Notes: generated by a model from the sequence alone, not told the origin. DNA of 64,000 nt from Bacteroidota bacterium (GCA_013288745.1 JABDBG010000002.1:1-64000), one strand, 5' to 3'. Positions 31,081-39,870 are shown, counted from the stretch's first letter. Numbers and translations: made by a program.

Positions 31081-31866
31081 ATGTTTGAATTTCACGCAGA
31101 CAGAAGAAGATATTTTGATATTCAGGTAGAAAATACCCGTCAATATGTGCTGCCCTTTATCGAACAAAAATTTACAATAAAAGAAGGAACACGTGTTTTG
31201 GAAATCGGCTGTGGCGAAGCGGGTGTATTAAAAGCATTTACCGATAGAGGCTGTGTGGGCGTGGGCGTGGAGTTTGATGAAATAAGATTGGTATATGCAA
31301 GAGAATGGTTAACACATGAACTGCAAAAACAACAAATATCTTTTATCTCAAAAGATATTTATAAAGTAAATGTTGATGAAGAATTTTCAGGCCGCTTTGA
31401 TATTATTGTATTGAAAGATGTAATAGAACATATTCACGATCAGCAAAAATTAATTGCCTGGATGAAAGGTTTTTTAAATCCGGGAGGTGTTATATTTTTT
31501 GGTTTTCCACCCTGGCAAATGCCTTTTGGGGGGCATCAGCAAATCAACAAAGGAAAATTGTTAAGCAAGATCCCTTACTATCATTTGCTGCCTGGATTTA
31601 TTTACAAAGCGATATTGAAGCTGGGTAAAGAAAATGTAGCGGAAATGATGGAAATAAAAGAGACCGGCATTTCAATAGAACGTTTTGAAAAAATAACAAA
31701 AGCAACAGGATATAAAATTGTAAACAAAACGCATTATTTATTCAACCCGATCTATGAATATAAATTCGGATTGAAACCTAGGGTGCAATCAAAATTGATC
31801 AGCAGTATTCCATGGGTCCGTAATTTTTTTACGACCTGTGTTTATTATTTAATAACTCCCAACTAA
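31081..31866 (+). CDS. class I SAM methyltransferase
   Basis: 'TRVLEIGCGEAGVLKAFTDRGC', 'FDIIVLKDVIEHIHD'. Confidence 0.9.
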   Translation: MFEFHADRRRYFDIQVENTRQYVLPFIEQKFTIKEGTRVLEIGCGEAGVLKAFTDRGCVGVGVEFDEIRLVYAREWLTHELQKQQISFISKDIYKVNVDEEFSGRFDIIVLKDVIEHIHDQQKLIAWMKGFLNPGGVIFFGFPPWQMPFGGHQQINKGKLLSKIPYYHLLPGFIYKAILKLGKENVAEMMEIKETGISIERFEKITKATGYKIVNKTHYLFNPIYEYKFGLKPRVQSKLISSIPWVRNFFTTCVYYLITPN

Positions 31867-31880
31867 GTCAATAACAGCAT

Positions 31881-32690
31881 ATGATCCATATAGTTTTTAA
31901 TGAGCCCGATGTAAAAGTATTAGAACAGGCCATTGCATTAGACGAGACATTACAAGGCGAAATAATGCTGATCAGAGATGATTATGCCGTTGGTCCGTTG
32001 AACAATATTTACCTGGGCGAAGGAAAAGAAGAACGCAAAAAATGGTGGACAGACGTTCTAGCCGGTGGCGATTACGAAAGCAAAGTACAAGATGAAGAAG
32101 TAGACGATTACAAAACAGCTGCAGAATTGGTTGGCACCATGCGCCGTGATCCGGAAGAGATCATCTGGATATGGGCCGCGCAAAATAAACATGATGTTAG
32201 TGGTTATTATTGGTTATTGAAATACATGCAGGAGTTCCAGAGCCGCGTGTACATTTTATATTTAAACAATCTTCCCTTCATCAATGAAAAAGGAAATATA
32301 TTTTATCCAAACTGGCTATCGGAAATTCCTGCAAAAGAATTTTTAAAAGCAAAAAAATTATCAAGAGAAATAACGCTTAGTGAATTTGAAGTTGATCCTG
32401 ATGAGTGGACAAAAATCTGCAACGAAAACAAAGGCGCACGCATTTTAGAGGGTGGTAAAAAATTAATAAATGAAGAATACTCTTTCTACGATGCAGAGTT
32501 AAAGAAATTCATAACGGCCGATTGGCAGAAAGCATCAAAGATCATTCAGCAATATTTAGCAAAGGCAAAACACACAACGGGCGATGCATATTTATTATGG
32601 CGCCTAAAAGTAATGATCGCACAAAACATGTTTGATGTTCAGGGCAAAATAGCCAACATGAAAGATTTCGAAGTAAAAACAAAATCATAG
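31881..32690 (+). CDS. DUF1835-domain protein
   Basis: 'MIHIVFNEPDVKVLEQAI...IMLIRDDYAVGPL', 'EIIWIWAAQNKHDVSGYYWLL'. Confidence 0.85.
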   Translation: MIHIVFNEPDVKVLEQAIALDETLQGEIMLIRDDYAVGPLNNIYLGEGKEERKKWWTDVLAGGDYESKVQDEEVDDYKTAAELVGTMRRDPEEIIWIWAAQNKHDVSGYYWLLKYMQEFQSRVYILYLNNLPFINEKGNIFYPNWLSEIPAKEFLKAKKLSREITLSEFEVDPDEWTKICNENKGARILEGGKKLINEEYSFYDAELKKFITADWQKASKIIQQYLAKAKHTTGDAYLLWRLKVMIAQNMFDVQGKIANMKDFEVKTKS

Positions 32691-32693
32691 ATC

Positions 32694-33050
32694 ATGAAAA
32701 CATTATTAAAGCTCGAAGAACTGGCGATGTTTTTTGCAAGCATATATGCCTTGCATTATTTACAGGTAAGCTGGTGGTGGTATTTAATAGTGTTCGTTGG
32801 TCCGGATATCAGCATGATCGGTTATTTAGCCGGCAATAAAATTGGTGCCGCATGTTACAACCTGTTTCACCACAAAGGAATAGCCATCGCCATTTTAATG
32901 ACAGGTATTTTTTTAAGCAATTGGAATGTTGAAGTAATAGGTTTGGTTTTATTCGGGCATTCATCATTAGATCGATTTGCAGGATACGGGCTAAAATATA
33001 ATGAAGGGTTTAAGTTTACGAGTTTAGGGAAGATCGGGAAAGAAGAGTAG
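32694..33050 (+). CDS. DUF4260 family small membrane protein
   Basis: 'WWWYLIVFVGPDISMIGYLAGNKIGAACYNLFHHKGIAI', 'HSSLDRFAGYGLKYNEGF'. Confidence 0.85.
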   Translation: MKTLLKLEELAMFFASIYALHYLQVSWWWYLIVFVGPDISMIGYLAGNKIGAACYNLFHHKGIAIAILMTGIFLSNWNVEVIGLVLFGHSSLDRFAGYGLKYNEGFKFTSLGKIGKEE

Positions 33051-33052
33051 GG

Positions 33053-33100
33053 TTGAATATTGAATGTTCAATTTCAATGTATCAATGCTCAATGTTCAAG
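33053..33100. repeat. iterated-word repeat upstream of four-helix-bundle gene
   Basis: TTGAATATTGAATGTTCAATTTCAATGTATCAATGCTCAATGTTCAAG. Confidence 0.8.
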
Positions 33101-33115
33101 TTTTAAATACATCCT

Positions 33116-33487
33116 ATGCAAACTAAAAAATATGATTTGGAAGATCGGCTGGTTGACTTCACCTGCAGAATGATCGATGTTGTTGAAGCTTTGCCAAACA
33201 CTCGCGCAGGAAATTATATCGCTGGTCAATTAGTACGCTCTTGTCATTCACCGACATTTAATTATGGTGAAGTACAAGCAGCAGAATCCCGAAATGATTT
33301 CATTCATAAAATGGGGATTGTGCTAAAAGAATTGAAAGAATGTAGAACAGCGCTGAAAGTGATAATGAAGAAAATAATGATAAAACCCGCGGGAAAGCTG
33401 GATGGGATTTATAAGGAGACCGAAGAGCTAATTGCAATTGTGGCTAAGAGTATTGATACAGCTTTTAAGAATAAAGAGAATAAATAA
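33116..33487 (+). CDS. four helix bundle protein (23S rRNA intervening-sequence / S23 family)
   Basis: 'DLEDRLVDFTCRMIDVVEALPNTRAGNYIAGQLVRSCHSPTFNYGEVQAAESRNDFIHKMGIVLKELKECR'. Confidence 0.92.
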   Translation: MQTKKYDLEDRLVDFTCRMIDVVEALPNTRAGNYIAGQLVRSCHSPTFNYGEVQAAESRNDFIHKMGIVLKELKECRTALKVIMKKIMIKPAGKLDGIYKETEELIAIVAKSIDTAFKNKENK

Positions 33488-33587
33488 ATGTTCAATGCTC
33501 AATTTTCAATTCTCAATGCTCAACTGATGAGCCTAAAAATTTGAACAAATTGAAAATTGAACATTGACACATTGAGCATTGAACATT
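33487..33587. repeat. large inverted repeat between four-helix-bundle gene and parC
   Basis: AATGTTCAATGCTCAAT (33487-33503) / ATTGAGCATTGAACATT (33571-33587), nested AATTTTCAATT (33501-33511) / AATTGAAAATT (33548-33558). Confidence 0.9.
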
Positions 33588-33621
33588 TAAAAGTAAAACA
33601 CGAGATAATTCAACCATCATA

Positions 33622-36138
33622 ATGGCAAAAGAAAAGAACAAGGAGGAATACGCCCACAGCGACGCCGGCATCAGCGGACAATACAAAACATGGTTCCTGG
33701 ATTATGCCAGCTATGTAATTTTGGAAAGAGCTGTACCTGCACTGGAAGACGGATTGAAGCCCGTGCAAAGAAGAATTTTGCACGCCATGAAGGAAATGGA
33801 TGATGGCCGCTTTAATAAAGTAGCCAATATCATCGGACAAAGCATGCAATATCATCCGCATGGTGATGCGAGTATTGGCGATGCATTGGTAAACCTCGGA
33901 CAAAAAGATCTCTTAATAGAAACACAAGGAAACTGGGGCGATGTACGCACGGGCGATGACGCAGCAGCGGCACGTTATATCGAGGCACGTTTAAGCAAGT
34001 TTGCTTTGGAAGTAGCCTTTAATGCAAAGACTACCAACTGGCAATTGAGCTATGATGGCAGAAAAAATGAACCAGTGACTTTGCCGATGAAATTCCCTTT
34101 GCTGTTAGCGCAGGGTGCAGAAGGCATCGCGGTTGGTTTGGCAACGAAAATATTACCACATAATTTCTGTGAGTTGATAGAAGCTTCTATCAAATACTTA
34201 AAAGGTAAAAAGTTTGAGATCTATCCTGATTTCCAGACCGGCGGTACAATGGATGCCAGCAATTACAATGATGGCAAGCGCGGCGGTAAAGTAAGGGTGC
34301 GTGCGGTGATAGAAGAGCAGGACAAAAAAACACTGGTTATCCGGAACGTTCCTTACGGTGTTACTACAACGCAGTTGATGGAAAGCATTGTAAAAGCAAC
34401 CGACCAGGGAAAAATAAAAATCAAAAAAGTAACCGATCATACGGCTGCTGAGGTAGAAATTATTATTGAGCTGGCGCCGGGTATTTCTCCGGATATCACC
34501 ATCGATGCCTTGTATGCTTTTACAGATTGCGAAGTGAGCATTTCTCCGAACGCCTGTGTAATTGTTGATCAGAAGCCAGTGTTTTTAGGCGCACACGAAT
34601 TATTAAAGATCTCTGCAGATAATACCAAAGAGCTGTTGAAACGTGAGCTTGAAATTAAATTAGGCGAGCTACAGGAAAAATGGCACTACACCTCTTTAGA
34701 AAAAATATTCTTCGAAGAAAAAATATACAAAGAGCTTGAAAAGAAATACGATACCTGGGAGAAAGTAATTGATGGTATCAACAAAGCATTTGAGCCGTTT
34801 AAAAAAGTATTAAAGCGCGCCATCACAAGAGAAGATATCGTTAAGCTAACAGATAAGCCCGTGCGCCGTATCTACAAACTAGATATCGATGAATTAACCG
34901 CACAGATCAAATCTTTGGAAGCGGAGATCAAGCAAGTAAAGCATGATATTGCCAACCTGGTTGATTATGCCGTTGCTTATTACGACGCTTTATTAAAAAA
35001 ATTCGGTAAGGGCAGGGAGCGCAAAACGGAGATCAAACAATTTGATACCGTGCAGGCTAAGTCTGTCGCTATTGCCAATATTAAATTGTACGTGAACTAT
35101 GCCGATGGTTTTATCGGTAGCGGTTTAAAGAAAGATGAATTTGTTGCGGAAGTATCCGACCTGGATGATATCATCGCCTTCACCAAGGGTGGTATCATGA
35201 AAGTGGTACGCGTGGCCGACAAAGTATTTATCGGCAAGGATATCATTCATGTGGCCGTGTTCCAGAAAAACGATGAGCGCACTACCTACAATATGATCTA
35301 TGTAGATGGTAAAACGGGCGTAAGCTTTGCCAAGCGTTTCAACGTAACAGGTGTTACGCGCGACAGGGAATATCCATTAGCCAAAGATGAAGAAAAAAGC
35401 AAAGTGCATTATTTTTCTGCCAATGCTAACGGAGAGGCAGAGACGGTAAAAATTACCCTGAGCCCGAATTGTGCGGCAAAAAATAAAGAGCTGGAATTTT
35501 CTTTCGGCGACCAGGAGATCAAGGGACGCAGCAGTGTAGGTAATATCGTAACAAAATATCCTATCAAGACCGTTAAGTTCAAAGAAGCCGGCAAATCTAC
35601 GCTGGATGCTAAAAAGCTTTGGTTCGATGATAAATTCGGCAGACTGAATACCGAAGAAAAAGGAACCTACTTAGGCAAGTTCGATGCGGAAGACAGGCTG
35701 TTGGTTATGTACAACGATGGTAATTACCAGATAACCGACCAGGAGCTAACACAGCGCTTTGATACGGAGAAAGTGATACTCATAGAAAAATTCAACCCTA
35801 ACAAAATAGTTACTGCCGTTTATTTGGATAACGATAAACTACAGTACAATATCAAGCGTTTTAAAATTGAAACCACAACGCTCCACAACAAATTTTTCTT
35901 CATCAAAGAAGGTGATGGTAATCGTTTGGAAGCAGTCACAACCCAGGAAGAACCCGTACTAGTGGTACAAAGTGGCCGCGGACAACAAGTGCGCCTCAAC
36001 AAATTCAAGCCGGCAAAATTAGTAGAAGTAATGGGCTGGAAGGCAGTAGGAGCCAAGCTAACAGAGTACAGCAAAAGCATGGACTTTGCCTGGGAGAAGA
36101 ACGATAAAGACAATCTGCAAACAGACCTTTTTGAATAA
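33622..36138 (+). CDS. parC: DNA topoisomerase IV subunit A
   Basis: 'YASYVILERAVPALEDGLKPVQRRILHAMKEMDDGRFNKVANIIGQSMQYHPHGDASI', 'ARYIEARLSKFA'. Confidence 0.95.
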   Translation: MAKEKNKEEYAHSDAGISGQYKTWFLDYASYVILERAVPALEDGLKPVQRRILHAMKEMDDGRFNKVANIIGQSMQYHPHGDASIGDALVNLGQKDLLIETQGNWGDVRTGDDAAAARYIEARLSKFALEVAFNAKTTNWQLSYDGRKNEPVTLPMKFPLLLAQGAEGIAVGLATKILPHNFCELIEASIKYLKGKKFEIYPDFQTGGTMDASNYNDGKRGGKVRVRAVIEEQDKKTLVIRNVPYGVTTTQLMESIVKATDQGKIKIKKVTDHTAAEVEIIIELAPGISPDITIDALYAFTDCEVSISPNACVIVDQKPVFLGAHELLKISADNTKELLKRELEIKLGELQEKWHYTSLEKIFFEEKIYKELEKKYDTWEKVIDGINKAFEPFKKVLKRAITREDIVKLTDKPVRRIYKLDIDELTAQIKSLEAEIKQVKHDIANLVDYAVAYYDALLKKFGKGRERKTEIKQFDTVQAKSVAIANIKLYVNYADGFIGSGLKKDEFVAEVSDLDDIIAFTKGGIMKVVRVADKVFIGKDIIHVAVFQKNDERTTYNMIYVDGKTGVSFAKRFNVTGVTRDREYPLAKDEEKSKVHYFSANANGEAETVKITLSPNCAAKNKELEFSFGDQEIKGRSSVGNIVTKYPIKTVKFKEAGKSTLDAKKLWFDDKFGRLNTEEKGTYLGKFDAEDRLLVMYNDGNYQITDQELTQRFDTEKVILIEKFNPNKIVTAVYLDNDKLQYNIKRFKIETTTLHNKFFFIKEGDGNRLEAVTTQEEPVLVVQSGRGQQVRLNKFKPAKLVEVMGWKAVGAKLTEYSKSMDFAWEKNDKDNLQTDLFE

Positions 36139-36285
36139 ATAGTTTTGTTTACCGGCATTTGTATTTCATAGCGGCATCGTTGTGTCACTCACTTGTGCAG
36201 TATACCTTAAATGAACTTTTTTCGAATGAAAAAATTAAATGAATTTTTTATACTACTTTGCAAATCAAGAACCCTATAAATAAAT

Positions 36286-37728
36286 ATGATCCTAACACAA
36301 ATTACTATTAAAAATTTTCGCTGTATTGATTCATTATTATTTAATATAGAACCAATTGATGGAGGAAATACATATACTCTTCTAGGTATTAATGAATCAG
36401 GTAAAAGTAGTTTTCTCAAAGCTATTTCACTAATCGACAATGGAGAAGCTGATTTTCCACAAGATTTTTTCGATGATCAAAAACCTATTGAGTTATGCTT
36501 AAAGTATAAAATGTCTGATACAAATATTAAAGATTTTAAAATAGATCTCTTTGATATATATAAATTTGATAAATCAATTATTCAAGAAATTGATATTGAA
36601 GAAATTAAAGTAACAGTTCTTTGTCCTCCTGCCTTAAATTCAGCCAAACAAGAAATAGTAGACGCTAAATTTAAAAAAAGTATTTTTTCAAATTATACTC
36701 TCATTGATGAAATTGCTGTAAAAAAAGAAAAAAATGTACTCCCACAAGATGATCTTGATTTAAGATCTTACTTTAACAAAAATCTTCAAAATTATTTTTG
36801 GGACTTATCGCATAAAATAACATTTTGGAAATCATCTCCCAAATATTTATTGCTTGATGAAATTGATTTAGAGATATTTTCTAATTCTCCAAAGAGTATA
36901 TCTTTACCATTGTACAATTGCTTTGAACTTTCAGGTATAAAGGATATTAAAAAGCAAGTAGCGAAATTAACAAGTCCAGTTGCCCGCCAAAACTTAAGTG
37001 ACTTGTTAAGCGAAAGTGTTACAAAACATATTAATAAAGTATGGCCGGAACATCTAATCTCAATCAAATTTAATATCAACAACTATAAATTAACTTTCTT
37101 AGTCGAAGATAATGATGTAAAATTTCAATCAAAAACTATTAATCAAAGAAGTGATGGATTTAAGCAATTTATTTCTTTTTTATTAACGTTGTCGGCAGAA
37201 AATTTAAATGATAAATTATCGAATGCAATATTACTTCTTGATGAACCAGAAACTCATTTACATCCTAGTGCACAACTAAATTTAAAAGACGAGTTAATTA
37301 AGATATCAAAAAATAGTAACAATAATATTGTTTTTTTTGCTACCCATTCTAATTATATGATCGATAAAGATCAGATTGACAGGTGCTATAAAGTAATCAA
37401 GAAAAAAAATCACACAACTATTTTTGAAAAAATAGAGAGGACTCATAGCTCTTATGCAGAAGTTAATTATGAAGTTTTTGGGGTATTAACAACTGATTAC
37501 CATAATGAACTGTATGGGTTTATTGAAGATGACGATAAATCCAAATTAAATGCGTTACCGAAAATTAAAAAATGGTATAATGAAAAAAAGAAACAAGAGG
37601 AAGACGTTTCTTTATGTACTTACGTCAGGCATTCAATTCATCATCCAGAAAATACGTCAAACAAAAAATTTACAGATGCAGAACTTAAAAGTTCAATAAA
37701 AACTCTTAGAAATTTTAAATATCCATAA
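36286..37728 (+). CDS. ABC/SMC-type AAA ATPase (OLD/RecF-like), candidate defence protein
   Basis: 'TIKNFRCIDSLLF', Walker A 'GINESGKSSFLKA', Walker B 'AILLLDEPETHLHPSAQ', 'ATHSNYMID'; C-terminal 'YVRHSIHHPEN'; no TOPRIM motif recognised. Confidence 0.88.
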   Translation: MILTQITIKNFRCIDSLLFNIEPIDGGNTYTLLGINESGKSSFLKAISLIDNGEADFPQDFFDDQKPIELCLKYKMSDTNIKDFKIDLFDIYKFDKSIIQEIDIEEIKVTVLCPPALNSAKQEIVDAKFKKSIFSNYTLIDEIAVKKEKNVLPQDDLDLRSYFNKNLQNYFWDLSHKITFWKSSPKYLLLDEIDLEIFSNSPKSISLPLYNCFELSGIKDIKKQVAKLTSPVARQNLSDLLSESVTKHINKVWPEHLISIKFNINNYKLTFLVEDNDVKFQSKTINQRSDGFKQFISFLLTLSAENLNDKLSNAILLLDEPETHLHPSAQLNLKDELIKISKNSNNNIVFFATHSNYMIDKDQIDRCYKVIKKKNHTTIFEKIERTHSSYAEVNYEVFGVLTTDYHNELYGFIEDDDKSKLNALPKIKKWYNEKKKQEEDVSLCTYVRHSIHHPENTSNKKFTDAELKSSIKTLRNFKYP

Positions 37729-37784
37729 GGCTATTTAATTACTATATAAAAGTTTAATAAATATTTTATAATTAAAACTTTCAA

Positions 37785-38522
37785 ATGATACGAAAAAAAA
37801 CCTTAAGTGATATTAGAGATGTATTGGATAGCCATGCACGATTTACAGTTACGGATTTTTCGATAGAACAAAAAGGAAATAAAGCATTGTTAATAAAATA
37901 TAATTACGATGATGCATTTTTCTTTGACGTTGAAATACCTAATGAAACGTCATCAATACCAAGTGAGAATACTTTTTCAAGACCGCAAGACGATTATAAA
38001 TTTAGAGCTAAAATATCTCCTGGCAAGATTTCTACGATAGAAAATTTGGATTTTTATAGTGAATATATTTTTCATCAAAAGATTTCATTTTGGCTTGATT
38101 GCTTATGGGAAGAACTATTAGAAATCCCAGTTCAGAGACAATTTAAAGAACAAGAAAAAATAATTGAAGAGATAAAAGAAAAATTAAAAGACGTTCCTGA
38201 TGAATTTTTCAGCTATGAAGATGGTAATGAATTAAAAATAAAAATTGATAAGTTAGAAGCTAAATTCAACCAAAAGTTTGAGGCTGAAATTAAAGATAAA
38301 GAGAAGTTGCAAAAGAAAATAAATGATCTTCATAAAGAATTTGAAACGCTCAAGTCAACTATTTTTTCTGTTAAGAAGAAAAGTTGGTTTACATCTTTTG
38401 CCACTAAAACCTTCGTTTGGTTTACAAAAGAAGAAAATAGAAAGTTTTTAAAAGATGCAAAAGATTATATACAACCATTATTACCTGATAATATTAAAAA
38501 TCTTTTACCTCCAAGTCTGTAA
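37785..38522 (+). CDS. hypothetical coiled-coil protein, partner of the upstream ATPase
   Basis: Same strand, 56-nt gap; Lys/Glu coiled coil followed by 'SWFTSFATKTFVWFTKEENRKFL'; no family recognised. Confidence 0.7.
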   Translation: MIRKKTLSDIRDVLDSHARFTVTDFSIEQKGNKALLIKYNYDDAFFFDVEIPNETSSIPSENTFSRPQDDYKFRAKISPGKISTIENLDFYSEYIFHQKISFWLDCLWEELLEIPVQRQFKEQEKIIEEIKEKLKDVPDEFFSYEDGNELKIKIDKLEAKFNQKFEAEIKDKEKLQKKINDLHKEFETLKSTIFSVKKKSWFTSFATKTFVWFTKEENRKFLKDAKDYIQPLLPDNIKNLLPPSL

Positions 38523-38536
38523 TCCTTCCCTCACTG

Positions 38537-38565
38537 GCGCAAGTCTTCCGAAGGATGACTTGTGT
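38537..38565. repeat. REP-like hairpin or terminator
   Basis: ctgGCGCAAGTC-ttccgaaggat-GACTTGTGTgg; starts with 'actggcgca' like the REP copies near the RAYT. Confidence 0.6.
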
Positions 38566-38595
38566 GGTAACTATATACCTGTTAGACCATGGAGG

Positions 38596-38904
38596 TTAAA
38601 AATAGTTAAAAAGGAAGTCGTTCATTCCTAATGAAATGAAGTAATATATAATCAGCATTTCAATAACAGATACAATAATAGGAACCACATACAATATCCT
38701 AAATACTTTTAATAATAGAATGTTTAAAATAAAATGTAAAAGTACAAATACAGCCAATACACACTTACTCCTAAAATCAAAGTCAATTATATTATTAGTG
38801 CATAATAATTCTAATGTATAGGTATACAAAAGGATATTTAAAAAAGCTAAGGGCAGATTAATAAGGAATACAATTATAGTTTTTGGTGCAGTTTCCATTT
38901 TCAT
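38596..38904 (-). CDS. small hypothetical membrane protein
   Basis: 102 aa, about 3 predicted TM helices. Confidence 0.6.
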   Translation of the reverse strand: MKMETAPKTIIVFLINLPLAFLNILLYTYTLELLCTNNIIDFDFRSKCVLAVFVLLHFILNILLLKVFRILYVVPIIVSVIEMLIIYYFISLGMNDFLFNYF

Positions 38905-38918
38905 ATTTCAAAAGTAAT

Positions 38919-38947
38919 AAAAAAGGCTGCATAATAGCAGCCTTTAA
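38919..38947 (-). terminator. intrinsic terminator (minus strand)
   Basis: AAAAAGGCTGC-ataata-GCAGCCTTT; T-run when read on minus strand. Confidence 0.75.
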
Positions 38948-39122
38948 ATAAAGTCCTTTACATCAACTTCTAACTTTTCGGCAATCCGTTTTAAGGTAAT
39001 AGTAATGGCGATGTACGACCGTTCTCTATTTTGTTTAACCCCGAATAGTCAAGTTTGCATTCTTTAGCAAATTGCCTTAATACAATCCCTTTGCCTCTCC
39101 GAATTTCTCGGATTCTTTTACC

Positions 39123-39166
39123 CAACTGGCGCAGATATGCGGTGTTGATTTTGTGCGTGGCGTATC
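39123..39166 (+). repeat. REP-like hairpin, left copy 1
   Basis: CAACTGGCGCAGATATGCGGTGTTGATTTTGTGCGTGGCGTATC. Confidence 0.85.
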
Positions 39167-39168
39167 CC

Positions 39169-39216
39169 CAACTAGCGCAGATATGCGGCATTGGTATTGT
39201 GCGTGGCGTATCTGTG
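39169..39216 (+). repeat. REP-like hairpin, left copy 2
   Basis: CAACTAGCGCAGATATGCGGCATTGGTATTGTGCGTGGCGTATCTGTGC; stem CGCAGATATGC / GCGTATCTGTG with wobble pairs. Confidence 0.85.
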
Positions 39217-39258
39217 CTAAGTATGTAATTCTGTGCCAAGTATATTGTACATTTATTT

Positions 39259-39810
39259 ATGAGTAAAAAGTACAAATTCCGAGATAACGATAAATTATAT
39301 TTCGTAACGTTTACTATTGTTCATTGGATAGATTTATTTATTAGAAATGAATATAAAGAAATAGTTCTTGATGCCATAAGATTTTGTCAAAAGAATAAAG
39401 ATCTTGAAGTGTATGGATGGTGTATAATGTCAAGTCATTTACACTTAATTATTGGTACACGTGGTAATGCAATGAGTAATATTGTGCGGGATCTTAAGCG
39501 CCACAGTTCAGAAGAATTGCATAAAGCTATAAAAGTAAATAATAAAGAAAGCCGGAAAGAATGGATGATTTGGATGATGGAAAGAGCAGGGAAGATCAAT
39601 AATGTAAATTTTCAATTATGGCAACCAGAAAGTCATCCAATAGAATTAACCAATAACCATATTGCGCATCAGAAACTAAATTATATACATAACAATCCTA
39701 TCGAGGCAGGCTTCATAACAAAAGCAGAGGAATGGCAATACAGCAGTGCAATAGATTACAACGGAGGTAAAGGATTACTGGAAATTATACAATTAGAAAC
39801 ATTAATGTAA
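39259..39810 (+). mobile_element. REP-associated tyrosine transposase (RAYT, Y1/HUH)
   Basis: HUH motif 'GWCIMSSHLHLIIG', catalytic Tyr context 'LNYIHNNPIEAGFI', bracketed by inverted REP-like copies. Confidence 0.93.
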
Positions 39811-39814
39811 ACAA

Positions 39815-39862
39815 GCACAGATACGCCACGCACTATATCAAAGCTGCATATCTGCGCCAGTT
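39815..39862 (-). repeat. REP-like hairpin, right copy (inverted relative to left copies)
   Basis: GCACAGATACGCCACGCACTATATCAAAGCTGCATATCTGCGCCAGTT. Confidence 0.88.
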
Positions 39863-39870
39863 ATGAGTAG

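Larger units (their letters stand above)
38944..39275 (-). pseudogene. XRE-family HTH regulator, frameshifted and overlapped by REP repeat
   Basis: 'YLRQLGKRIREIRRGKGIVLRQFAKECKLDYSGLNKIENGRTSP' then frame change; the missing C-terminus 'ITLKRIAEKLEVDVKDFI*' is in another frame ending 38944. Confidence 0.75.

Noticed and set aside
33053-33600. Possible CRISPR array from repeated TCAATG words
   Set aside because: No regular repeat/spacer periodicity, arms are inverted, and no cas genes nearby
35820-36188. 122-aa minus-strand ORF overlapping the parC 3' end
   Set aside because: Antisense shadow ORF without domain signal
36286-37728. Full OLD-family nuclease or PARIS AriA/AriB call for the ATPase pair
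   Set aside because: No TOPRIM motif recognised in either protein; kept as unclassified
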